A stretch of DNA of 32,451 nucleotides. Origin: Bryobacterales bacterium (lineage in GTDB: Bacteria; Acidobacteriota; Terriglobia; Bryobacterales; Bryobacteraceae). Of the stretch, positions 15,777 to 21,652 are shown one piece after another (position 1 is the first letter of the stretch; every line of letters starts with the position of its first letter). The stretch covers positions 6,024-38,474 of the forward strand of contig PKYZ01000152.1 of NCBI GenBank assembly GCA_003132865.1, written 5' to 3'. Both the position numbers and the translations under genes were made by a program. The notes beneath the pieces were generated by a model. That model was given only the letters and a program-made list of their open reading frames with translations, did no database searches and was not told where the DNA came from.

Positions 15777-17560
15777 GTCAACAGAATCTGGTTCCCTTGG
15801 CCACGCCGCTCCGGGAACACTACGATGTCGTGATCGTGGGCGCGGGAATCGCTGGCGCGCTGATTGCGAAACGCCTGGCCGACAAAGGCAATCATGTGCT
15901 GATTCTCGAAGCCGGGCGATCCACCAGCGTCACGCCGGACGGCTACCAGTCCTACGTGGAGAATTTTTACACGGCGCTGGGCAAGAGTCCCAACTCTCCG
16001 TACCCGGAGAACCCCAACGCGCCCACGTCGCTGACCGAGATCGGGCCGCTGCCATTCGGCAGCAACTACGTTCGCGCCAAGGGCGGGACGACCATGCACT
16101 TTCTGGGGATCTCGCTGCGCATGTGCCCCAACGATTTTCGGATGAAGTCGCTGTACGGCGTGGGCGTGGATTGGCCCATCGGGTACGACGACCTGTTGGA
16201 CTACTACCGGCAGGCCGAGCTGGCCATGGGCGTATCGGCCGACGTGGAAGACCAGGCCTATCACGGCATCCACTTCCCGAAGGGCTACGTCTACCCGATG
16301 CACAAGGTACCCCTGAGTTACCTGGACCAGGTGACCTCGCGGAGCCTCAACGGCATGCAATTCAAGTTCGGGCAAAAGACCTACGATATCTCGCTCACCA
16401 GCGTGCCGCAGGCCCGTAACTCGATGCCCAATCCGAAATACGACGGCGGCAAGGGGTACCGGCCCGTGGGCGCGGCCGGCGATCCCGAACGCGGCAAACG
16501 GTGCGAAGGCAACTCGAGCTGCATTCCGATCTGCCCGGTGCAGGCGAAGTACTCGGCGCTGAAGACGCTGGCGGCCATTCCGGCGAGCCATTGCCACATC
16601 CTGACCCAGGCGGTGGCCTCGCAAGTCATGCTGGACGGCAACGGCCGCGTCTCCGGAGTTCAGTACAAAGTCTATCAGGACGAAAGCTCCGGCCAGCACA
16701 CAGTGCACACGGCGCGCGGTACTATTTACGTGATCGCGGCGCACGCCATCGAAACGCCCCGGTTGCTGCTCGCCTCCCCGAATGTGTGCCGCAACAGCGT
16801 AGCACTGGGGCAGAATCTGATGGACCATCCAATGCCGGTGGCCTGGGGATTGATGCCGCAGAATATCGGCGCGTGCCGCGGGCCCGCCACGACCTCGGGC
16901 GTCGAATCGCTGCGCGACGGCGAGTTTCGCAGCCGGTTTGCGGCGTTTCGCATGGATTACGGCAACTGGGGCTGGGAGTTCGCGACCGGCTCGCCGTATT
17001 CCGATGTTACGGCCGCGGTCGCGAAAGGAGCGTTTGGCAAAAAGCTGCGCGACCAACTGGCATCCGCGCTGCCGCGGCAGGTGTTCGTCGATTTCCTGAT
17101 GGAGCAACTGCCCGACGCAGGCAACTCGGTCACCGTCAACCCGCAGAATGTCGACCCACTGGGCAATATGGTGCCGCTGATCCACTACGACATCGACGAA
17201 TATACGCGGACGGGATTCGTGAAAGCCTTCAAGTTCAAGGACGCGTTCTTCAAGCGCCTGGGCATGAAGGACTACACTTCGGGCCAGCCGATGTTTTCGA
17301 CGCCGGTCGAGTGCGACGGGCAGATGTTCTACTATTACGGCGCCGGCCACGTTGTGGGCACGCATCGCATGGGAAGTTCGGCCAGCGAGTCGGTGGTCAA
17401 CCTGAAGCAACGGGCCTGGGAACACGATAACCTGTACCTGGCCGGCTGCGGCAATATGCGGACCATCGCCACGTCGAACCCAACCTTGACCATGGCCGCG
17501 CTGACGCTGTGGGCGGCCGACAACATCCAGAGCGACCTGGAAAAGAGGAGGCGCGCATGA
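15773..17560 (+). CDS. GMC-family FAD-dependent oxidoreductase with a Fe-S cysteine motif
   Basis: 595 aa. FAD-binding GxGxxG is at 23-28 (VIVGAGIAGALIAKRL), with LEAGRS closing the Rossmann unit. RAKGGTTMHFLG is the second FAD contact. C244, C250 and C254 in RCEGNSSCIPICPVQAKYS reproduce the C-x5-C-x3-C motif that holds the 3Fe-4S cluster in FAD-glucose dehydrogenase and its gluconate, fructose and sorbitol relatives. The C-terminal GMC signature is present (GHVVGTHRMGSS with H526 and H531; NPTLTMAALTLWAADNI with N569). It therefore probably passes electrons onward instead of using O2. Starts with an ATGA overlap on the small-subunit gene, behind GGGAGG, and ends in another ATGA overlap with the ferritin-like gene. 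Substrate not known. Confidence 0.92.
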   Translation: MSQQNLVPLATPLREHYDVVIVGAGIAGALIAKRLADKGNHVLILEAGRSTSVTPDGYQSYVENFYTALGKSPNSPYPENPNAPTSLTEIGPLPFGSNYVRAKGGTTMHFLGISLRMCPNDFRMKSLYGVGVDWPIGYDDLLDYYRQAELAMGVSADVEDQAYHGIHFPKGYVYPMHKVPLSYLDQVTSRSLNGMQFKFGQKTYDISLTSVPQARNSMPNPKYDGGKGYRPVGAAGDPERGKRCEGNSSCIPICPVQAKYSALKTLAAIPASHCHILTQAVASQVMLDGNGRVSGVQYKVYQDESSGQHTVHTARGTIYVIAAHAIETPRLLLASPNVCRNSVALGQNLMDHPMPVAWGLMPQNIGACRGPATTSGVESLRDGEFRSRFAAFRMDYGNWGWEFATGSPYSDVTAAVAKGAFGKKLRDQLASALPRQVFVDFLMEQLPDAGNSVTVNPQNVDPLGNMVPLIHYDIDEYTRTGFVKAFKFKDAFFKRLGMKDYTSGQPMFSTPVECDGQMFYYYGAGHVVGTHRMGSSASESVVNLKQRAWEHDNLYLAGCGNMRTIATSNPTLTMAALTLWAADNIQSDLEKRRRA

Positions 17561-18606
17561 TCTACCGCATGGCCAAGCCGCAGGGCGGCATCCAGACCGT
17601 GGAGGAGTTGCGGGATCACCTGCAGATAGCCATCGAGCTGGAGCACTCCGTGATTCCGCCGTACCTGTGCGCGTTCTATTCCATTGAGGACGGTACGAAC
17701 ACTGCGGCAGCGGCCTCGCTGCGCGACGTGGTGTTGGAGGAGATGCTGCACTTGACGCTGGCCGCCAATGTGCTGAACGCCATCGGTGGCTCCCCCGACC
17801 TGATCCATCAGGAATTCGTGCCGGTGTATCCTTCCTACCTGCCGCACGGCAATGACACCATCGTGCTGAACCTGGCGCGGTTCTCGCGCGAGGCCGTCGC
17901 CGGATTCCTTCAGATCGAGCACCCCACCGCGCCGCATTCGCCGCCGCAGGCCCACCACTATGCCAGCATCGGGCAATTCTACAAAGCCATCATCGATGCC
18001 ATGGAAAGGCTGGCAAAGCCCCCTTCCAACCTTTTCTGCGGCAAGCCGTCCCGGCAGATCTCGCCTGAATACTATTACAACAGCGGCGGCAAGGTGATTG
18101 AGGTGACGGACCTGCATTCGGCGAGGCGGGCTCTTGAAATCATCGTGATCCAGGGCGAGGGCCGCGAATCCATTTACGACCGCAAGCATCCGCCCATGAA
18201 ACAAGGCACGGACGAGCTGGCGCACTACTACCGCTTCATGCAGATCTACGAAGGCCGCTTCTACCGGAAGGGCGACACGCCGAAATCCGGTCCCACCGGC
18301 GGCCCGTTCCCGGTGGACTGGCACGCCGGGATCTATCCCATGCGGATGAATCCGAAATCGGGCGACTATCCGCCGACCAGCGACTTATGGTACTCGTCTA
18401 ACGCGTTCAACGTGACTTACAGGGAGCTTCTGCACGTACTGCACGATGGCTTCAACGGGGAACCGCGCAAGCTGCTGGAATCGGTGCCGCTGATGTTCCG
18501 GCTGAAGACTCAGGCGCAGGGGCTGATGAAGGTGCCGTCAGGGCATTTCGATTCGACCGCGGGGCCGTCGTTTGAGTATGTGAAGGGCGCGGCGGCGAAG
18601 GGTTAG
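17557..18606 (+). CDS. VioB-type ferritin-like protein (iminophenylpyruvate dimer synthase family)
   Basis: 349 aa; ATG 17557 overlaps the GMC stop and has GAGGAGG upstream. The N-terminal ferritin-like half has the family signature ELEHSVIPPYLCAFYS (E29, H30), EEMLHLTLAANVLNAIGG (E61, E62, H65), QFYKAI, VIQGEGRES (E201) and DELAHYYRFMQIYEGRFY (E220, H223), a plausible carboxylate/histidine iron site. In VioB, RebD and StaD this type of domain forms part of enzymes that join indole-pyruvate imines oxidatively. Stand-alone versions like this one occur in uncharacterised gene clusters. Here it travels with a GMC dehydrogenase and its small subunit instead of VioA/RebO-type amino-acid oxidases, so the violacein chemistry should not be assumed. 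Confidence 0.88.
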   Translation: MIYRMAKPQGGIQTVEELRDHLQIAIELEHSVIPPYLCAFYSIEDGTNTAAAASLRDVVLEEMLHLTLAANVLNAIGGSPDLIHQEFVPVYPSYLPHGNDTIVLNLARFSREAVAGFLQIEHPTAPHSPPQAHHYASIGQFYKAIIDAMERLAKPPSNLFCGKPSRQISPEYYYNSGGKVIEVTDLHSARRALEIIVIQGEGRESIYDRKHPPMKQGTDELAHYYRFMQIYEGRFYRKGDTPKSGPTGGPFPVDWHAGIYPMRMNPKSGDYPPTSDLWYSSNAFNVTYRELLHVLHDGFNGEPRKLLESVPLMFRLKTQAQGLMKVPSGHFDSTAGPSFEYVKGAAAKG

Positions 18607-18670
18607 GGGTTGGTTCGCCGGCGAAGGCGTTAAAACAAGCTGTCGCAGCGCCATTGCCGCGCGGACAGTA

Positions 18671-18692
18671 CAACATAAAGGACGTTATGTTG
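18671..18692. repeat. Perfect 8-bp inverted repeat at the island edge
   Basis: CAACATAA (18671-18678) and TTATGTTG (18685-18692) flank AGGACG in the 172-bp gap after the redox cluster. It lies at the point where base composition drops towards the unknown gene at 18779. It could be a regulator-binding site, a weak terminator (no T tract follows) or a recombination site used by the nearby recombinase. Confidence 0.45.
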
Positions 18693-18778
18693 GGCAAAGG
18701 ACTCGAAAAGGGAAAAGCTACAGTCAGACAAAGTTGCCCTAAAATGGTTTTGGGAGTTTTTCACGGATACCTAGGACC

Positions 18779-19621
18779 ATGAGGCGCTATCGACCAGCTC
18801 AGCAAGAAATAGAGCAATACTATTTCGAGATGTTCCGAAAGGTTTACCAGCTGCCTGCTGGAACCGTCCTTTACCGTGACAAACCGGATATGACCATTGG
18901 CGGGAACAAACTCGGCATTGAGATAACCAATTTTTATTTAAAAGACGGCTCCTCGCCTTCAAGCGAACAGAAGCAGTACCGGCGGCGCATAGAGTCGGTT
19001 TCAAAAGCTCAGAAAGTTTACGAACAGGGCACGGGAAAGAATTTCCAGCTCTCGTTTAGCTTCAACACACACAACCCAATTCTGGATTCTGCCGCGCTGG
19101 TGGAAAAGCTCGTCGAACTGGCCCGACGTGTTGACGGCGGGGACAACGGCTCGATCAAGAAATCGGTCTTTGAGAATATTCCGGAGCTGGAATTTGTCTA
19201 CCTCTACGCTCGCGAATTGGTGTACCCGCCTTACGACGATCCCGAATTTCCGAATGGTCAGCCTGACCTTTCTGAAGGCTACACTGTTTGGGCAAAATAC
19301 AGGAACAGGCGCGAGGCGCACGCGCTGCATGCGGGTATCTACAATCCGTTGTCATTCACTGCAACATGGCATGTAAGCCAAGGGCATGATTTTGGAATTA
19401 TGTCCCAGACACGGCTAACAGAAATCATCACAGAAAAAGAAAAAAAGGCCAAAGAATACGCGCATTGTGATACATATTGGCTTCTGATCGTCGTGGATTC
19501 CAGCAGCGCCGCTCAAGAGCAGGAAATTCGACGTGATGAGGGCCTGAATGTCTCGTCTAATGTGTTTCAGAAAATCATCGTTTACAAGCCATTCTTCGAG
19601 CACATCGTGGAGACGCCTTAA
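18779..19621 (+). CDS. Unrecognised 280-aa protein with a nuclease-like motif, AT-richer
   Basis: ATG 18779 follows TAGGA. The start MRRYRPAQQEIEQYYFEMFR is followed by LYRDKPDMTIGGNKLGIEIT, in which D37 and E48 separated by a glycine turn and a GIEIT strand resemble the core of PD-(D/E)xK nucleases; the usual lysine is replaced by Thr, as in some divergent members. HCDTYWLLIVVDSS near the C-terminus also fits that fold. Charged, Lys-rich and visibly lower in GC than its neighbours, it looks transferred. Its TAA overlaps the stop of the convergent recombinase by 4 bp, so the two were probably acquired together. It may be a defence or mobile-element nuclease; this is a motif-level guess. Confidence 0.65.
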   Translation: MRRYRPAQQEIEQYYFEMFRKVYQLPAGTVLYRDKPDMTIGGNKLGIEITNFYLKDGSSPSSEQKQYRRRIESVSKAQKVYEQGTGKNFQLSFSFNTHNPILDSAALVEKLVELARRVDGGDNGSIKKSVFENIPELEFVYLYARELVYPPYDDPEFPNGQPDLSEGYTVWAKYRNRREAHALHAGIYNPLSFTATWHVSQGHDFGIMSQTRLTEIITEKEKKAKEYAHCDTYWLLIVVDSSSAAQEQEIRRDEGLNVSSNVFQKIIVYKPFFEHIVETP

Positions 19622-20166
19622 CCAAGAAGCGCCCGGTAAAGCGTCGTCCGGTCAACATTCAAAAGCGCGGCCACGTCCTCGCGGCGCTCTCCGGCGTCGA
19701 TCAACTTGCGGGCGTGGTCGATCTGCTGCCGGGTGAGTTTCGGCTTGCGTCCGAATTTCACGCCCCGGCGTTGCGCGTGCTTCACCCCGGCGCGCGTTCG
19801 TTCGCTGATAAGGCTGCGTTCTAGTTCAGCGAGTACGCCAATCATCTGCCACATGGCGCGGCCTGTCGGCGTCTCGGTGTCGATTGCCTCCGTGAGCGAA
19901 CGAAATTTCACGCCGCGTTTTTTCAGGTCGTCGAGCATGGTTATCAAATCGCGCAGGCTGCGGCCCAGCCGGTCCAGCTTCCACACGGTGAGCGTATCGC
20001 CGTGTTCGAGTTTCTTCAGGCAACGGAGAAGGGCAGGGCGCTTCGTCGTGGCTCCCGATAAACCGGCGTCTTTGAAAATGGTTCTGCAACCATCCTTTTT
20101 CAGTGCCGCGAGTTGCAGGGCTGGGTTCTGGTCGTCCGTGGAGACGCGAGCATAGCCGTATTTCAT
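19618..20166 (-). CDS. Serine recombinase (resolvase/invertase family)
   Basis: 182 aa from ATG 20166 behind TGGAGCG. Catalytic serine S9 in YGYARVSTDDQN. The arginine-rich active site is complete: LTVWKLDRLGRSLRDLI and the GVLAELERSLISERTRAG helix E. A helix-turn-helix tail (REDVAALLNVDRTTLYRALL) gives the Tn3-resolvase/Pin-invertase layout. Such enzymes cut and rejoin DNA at short inverted sites through a 5'-phosphoserine bond. No transposase is seen in the window, so this may be a stand-alone resolvase, an invertase or the remnant of a transposon. Convergent and overlapping with the unknown gene at 18779; upstream lie the toxin-antitoxin pairs it could have travelled with. Confidence 0.93.
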   Translation of the reverse strand: MKYGYARVSTDDQNPALQLAALKKDGCRTIFKDAGLSGATTKRPALLRCLKKLEHGDTLTVWKLDRLGRSLRDLITMLDDLKKRGVKFRSLTEAIDTETPTGRAMWQMIGVLAELERSLISERTRAGVKHAQRRGVKFGRKPKLTRQQIDHARKLIDAGERREDVAALLNVDRTTLYRALLG

Positions 20167-20263
20167 CGCTCCATTTTGCACTAGACATTTGCAACATGCC
20201 AAGCCCTTTGTTTACGGGCCTTCCGCGAATGATGCAAATCTTACCCTTTTCGACACACGGGCG

Positions 20264-20566
20264 CTACGGGCGAGCCTCGGCAAACGGGCGAAAACGCCGC
20301 ACGCGGATTTCCCTTTCGCGCTTGCGGGTTTGCGCAATGTCGTATGACGCTTGCATCCGCATGAGCGTGTCCATCTTCACTCCGAAAGCTTTCTCGATGC
20401 GTAGCGCCATGTCGCCGGACAGGCCGGCTCTGCCGTTCAGCAAACTGGAAAGGGCAGGGCGGGACACCTGAAGCGCTTTGGCGGCGTCCGTGACGGACAG
20501 GCCCGCGGGTTCAATGATCTCCGTCCGGATGAAATCGCCGGGGTGCGGTGGATTCTTCATGGGCAT
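20264..20566 (-). CDS. higA: HigA-type antitoxin (XRE HTH)
   Basis: 100 aa. MPMKNPPHPGDFIRTEIIEP then AGLSVTDAAKALQVSRPALS and SLLNGRAGLSGDMALRIEKA is the standard HigA/VapI opening and helix-turn-helix. The tail (QASYDIAQTRKRERE) also matches the family. AGGAG lies 5 nt before ATG 20566. HigA neutralises HigB and represses the operon promoter. Lies 19 bp after higB, the toxin-first order characteristic of higBA. Downstream, 97 bp away, is the recombinase on the same strand. Confidence 0.93.
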   Translation of the reverse strand: MPMKNPPHPGDFIRTEIIEPAGLSVTDAAKALQVSRPALSSLLNGRAGLSGDMALRIEKAFGVKMDTLMRMQASYDIAQTRKREREIRVRRFRPFAEARP

Positions 20567-20585
20567 GGTTGGTTGCTCCTGTGTT

Positions 20586-20876
20586 TCAGTGGTAATCTTC
20601 CAAATCTACGTCGCAGATTTCGCGCTCGGCGGTGTCAATGCGAAACGTCAAACGGCGGTTACCGGTAACGCTCAGGCTCCATGTGCCTTTGCGGTCACCG
20701 GTCAGTGTGTGCACCTTCCATGCCGCAAGCGCGCGCAACTCCTCCGGGTCGCTCATATCGTCAAGGAAGCCGAACATCTTGCGCACCTTCTCCGAGGTAT
20801 CGGGTGGCACGCCCTTCGCGCTGTCTTCCGTGTAGAGCCGCTTCAGGCCCTTGTGGGCGAAATTCTGTATTTCCAC
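20586..20876 (-). CDS. higB: HigB-type toxin (RelE superfamily mRNA interferase)
   Basis: 96 aa. The start IQNFAHKGLKRLYTEDSAKG is followed by AWKVHTLTGDRKGTWSLSVT and GNRRLTFRIDTAEREICDVD with LEDYH, typical of HigB/PemK-killer proteins of the RelE fold that cut mRNA on the ribosome. The start is GTG (20876), with no visible Shine-Dalgarno. A good promoter (-35 TTGATA, 17 bp, -10 TACACT) ends only 6 bp upstream of the GTG, so the mRNA may be leaderless. Precedes higA. Confidence 0.92.
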   Translation of the reverse strand: MEIQNFAHKGLKRLYTEDSAKGVPPDTSEKVRKMFGFLDDMSDPEELRALAAWKVHTLTGDRKGTWSLSVTGNRRLTFRIDTAEREICDVDLEDYH

Positions 20877-20882
20877 CGGCAG

Positions 20883-20911
20883 AGTGTAGCCTGTAGCTTA
20901 ACACTTATCAA
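20883..20911 (-). promoter_or_regulatory. higBA promoter
   Basis: On the minus strand, TTGATA (20911-20906), a 17-bp spacer and TACACT (20888-20883). Transcription would begin close to the higB GTG. The spacer and -10 hold two direct GTAGC copies in plus-strand sense (20887-20897) and AGTGT/ACACT ends, possible HigA contacts. Confidence 0.55.
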
Positions 20912-20987
20912 ACCCAAGATGCAATGCGGAGGCCGAAAAGGGCTCTTTGTGAAACACCCCCGGAGGCAGGTGAGGCGATTCGCCGTC

Positions 20988-21026
20988 TTGATTATGGGCT
21001 CTGATTGTGCTACGTTGTAGCTCAAC
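20988..21026 (+). promoter_or_regulatory. Promoter and operator of the dinJ/yafQ-type pair
   Basis: TTGATT (20988-20993), a 17-bp spacer and TACGTT (21011-21016) form a plausible sigma-70 promoter. The -10 sits inside the inverted repeat GCTAC-GTT-GTAGC (21009-21021), and a second one, GTTG-TAGCT-CAAC, overlaps it (21014-21026). This is a fitting autorepression site for the antitoxin. AGGAG (21027-21031) follows. Confidence 0.5.
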
Positions 21027-21036
21027 AGGAGAGTGC

Positions 21037-21303
21037 ATGATGTCCGCGAATTCAATCGTCCGCGCCCGGATCGACGAACGGATCAAAGATGAGGCCGCCG
21101 CTGTGCTTGGGGCGATGGGTCTTACCGTGTCCGATGCCTTCCGCATGATGATGGTGCGGATTGCGACGGAAAGGGCGCTGCCGTTCGAGCCGCTTGTTCC
21201 GAATGCTAAAACCGTTGCGGCGATGAAAGCCGCGCGCCGTGGCGCACTCGCCACTGCGGGAAAACCGGGCAAGCTGCTCGCGAGACTGAATGCGGACGGT
21301 TGA
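21037..21303 (+). CDS. RelB/DinJ-type antitoxin
   Basis: 88 aa. After MMSANSIVRARIDERIKDEA the pattern AAVLGAMGLTVSDAFRMMMV is the ribbon-helix-helix of DinJ/RelB (strand, then helix, AMGLTxSDAxRxxMxxI). The C-terminal segment (TVAAMKAARRGALATAGKPG) binds the toxin in this family. ATG 21037 and ATG 21040 are both possible, with AGGAG 5 or 8 nt upstream. Overlaps the toxin gene by 14 bp. Divergent from higBA across a 160-bp gap holding both promoters. Confidence 0.9.
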   Translation: MMSANSIVRARIDERIKDEAAAVLGAMGLTVSDAFRMMMVRIATERALPFEPLVPNAKTVAAMKAARRGALATAGKPGKLLARLNADG

Positions 21304-21571
21304 ATACACCAGCCGTTTCAAGCGAGACTACAAACGGGAGAAAGCGGGGCGGCACGGCAAGACCCTCGATGCGGTGCTAATGGCAGTGGTGGATCTGCTC
21401 GCCGCCGACGCGGTGTTGCCGCACCGCCACTTCGATCATCCGCTTTCAGGCGCGTGGAGCGATTTTCGCGATTGTCATCTCAAGCCCGACCTGATTCTCA
21501 TCTACCGAAAGCCGGATGCCGCCAGTTTGGAACTGGTTCGCGTCGGCTCGCATAGCGAGCTTGGTTTGTAG
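21290..21571 (+). CDS. YafQ-type mRNA interferase toxin
   Basis: 93 aa. The starting VEYTSRFKRDYKREKAGRHG, HFDHPLSGAWSDFRDCHLKP and DLILIYRKPD, and GSHSEL are diagnostic of YafQ. The four catalytic residues known from E. coli YafQ line up: H50, H63, D67 and H88. The usual phenylalanine after GSHSEL is replaced by Gly-Leu. YafQ cuts mRNA at in-frame AAA codons on the ribosome; the specificity of this one is untested. It is the partner of the antitoxin at 21037-21303. Its stop codon touches the first stem of the hairpin array at 21571. Confidence 0.93.
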   Translation: MRTVEYTSRFKRDYKREKAGRHGKTLDAVLMAVVDLLAADAVLPHRHFDHPLSGAWSDFRDCHLKPDLILIYRKPDAASLELVRVGSHSELGL

Positions 21572-21642
21572 GAACGCGCTTTGCAGCGCGTCCAAGCCGC
21601 CTAAAAGGCGTCCCCAAGGGGGACCCCAGGCCAAGATTGGCC
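21571..21642. repeat. Array of four consecutive hairpins between convergent genes
   Basis: Hairpin 1, 21571-21593: GGAACGCGCT/AGCGCGTCC with one bulged A. Hairpin 2, 21598-21610: CGCCT-AAA-AGGCG. Hairpin 3, 21610-21624: GTCCCC-AAG-GGGGAC. Hairpin 4, 21629-21642: GGCCAA-GA-TTGGCC. They fill almost the whole 81-bp gap between yafQ and the convergent kinase gene. No T tract follows on either strand. This resembles a composite REP-like intergenic element, possibly acting as a two-way transcription barrier. Confidence 0.75.
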
Positions 21643-21652
21643 GCCCCACAAG

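Noticed and set aside
15662..17425. 587-codon open frame on the minus strand opposite the GMC gene
   Set aside because: Arg/His/Gly-rich shadow typical of high-GC DNA; the plus strand encodes a clear GMC oxidoreductase.
17557..18606. Violacein or rebeccamycin-type pathway
   Set aside because: Only the ferritin-like domain matches; no tryptophan oxidase, no RebD haem domain and no VioC/D/E-type genes are present.
21571..21642. CRISPR array or tRNA in the hairpin region
   Set aside because: The four stems differ from one another, there are no equal spacers and no cloverleaf or anticodon arm.
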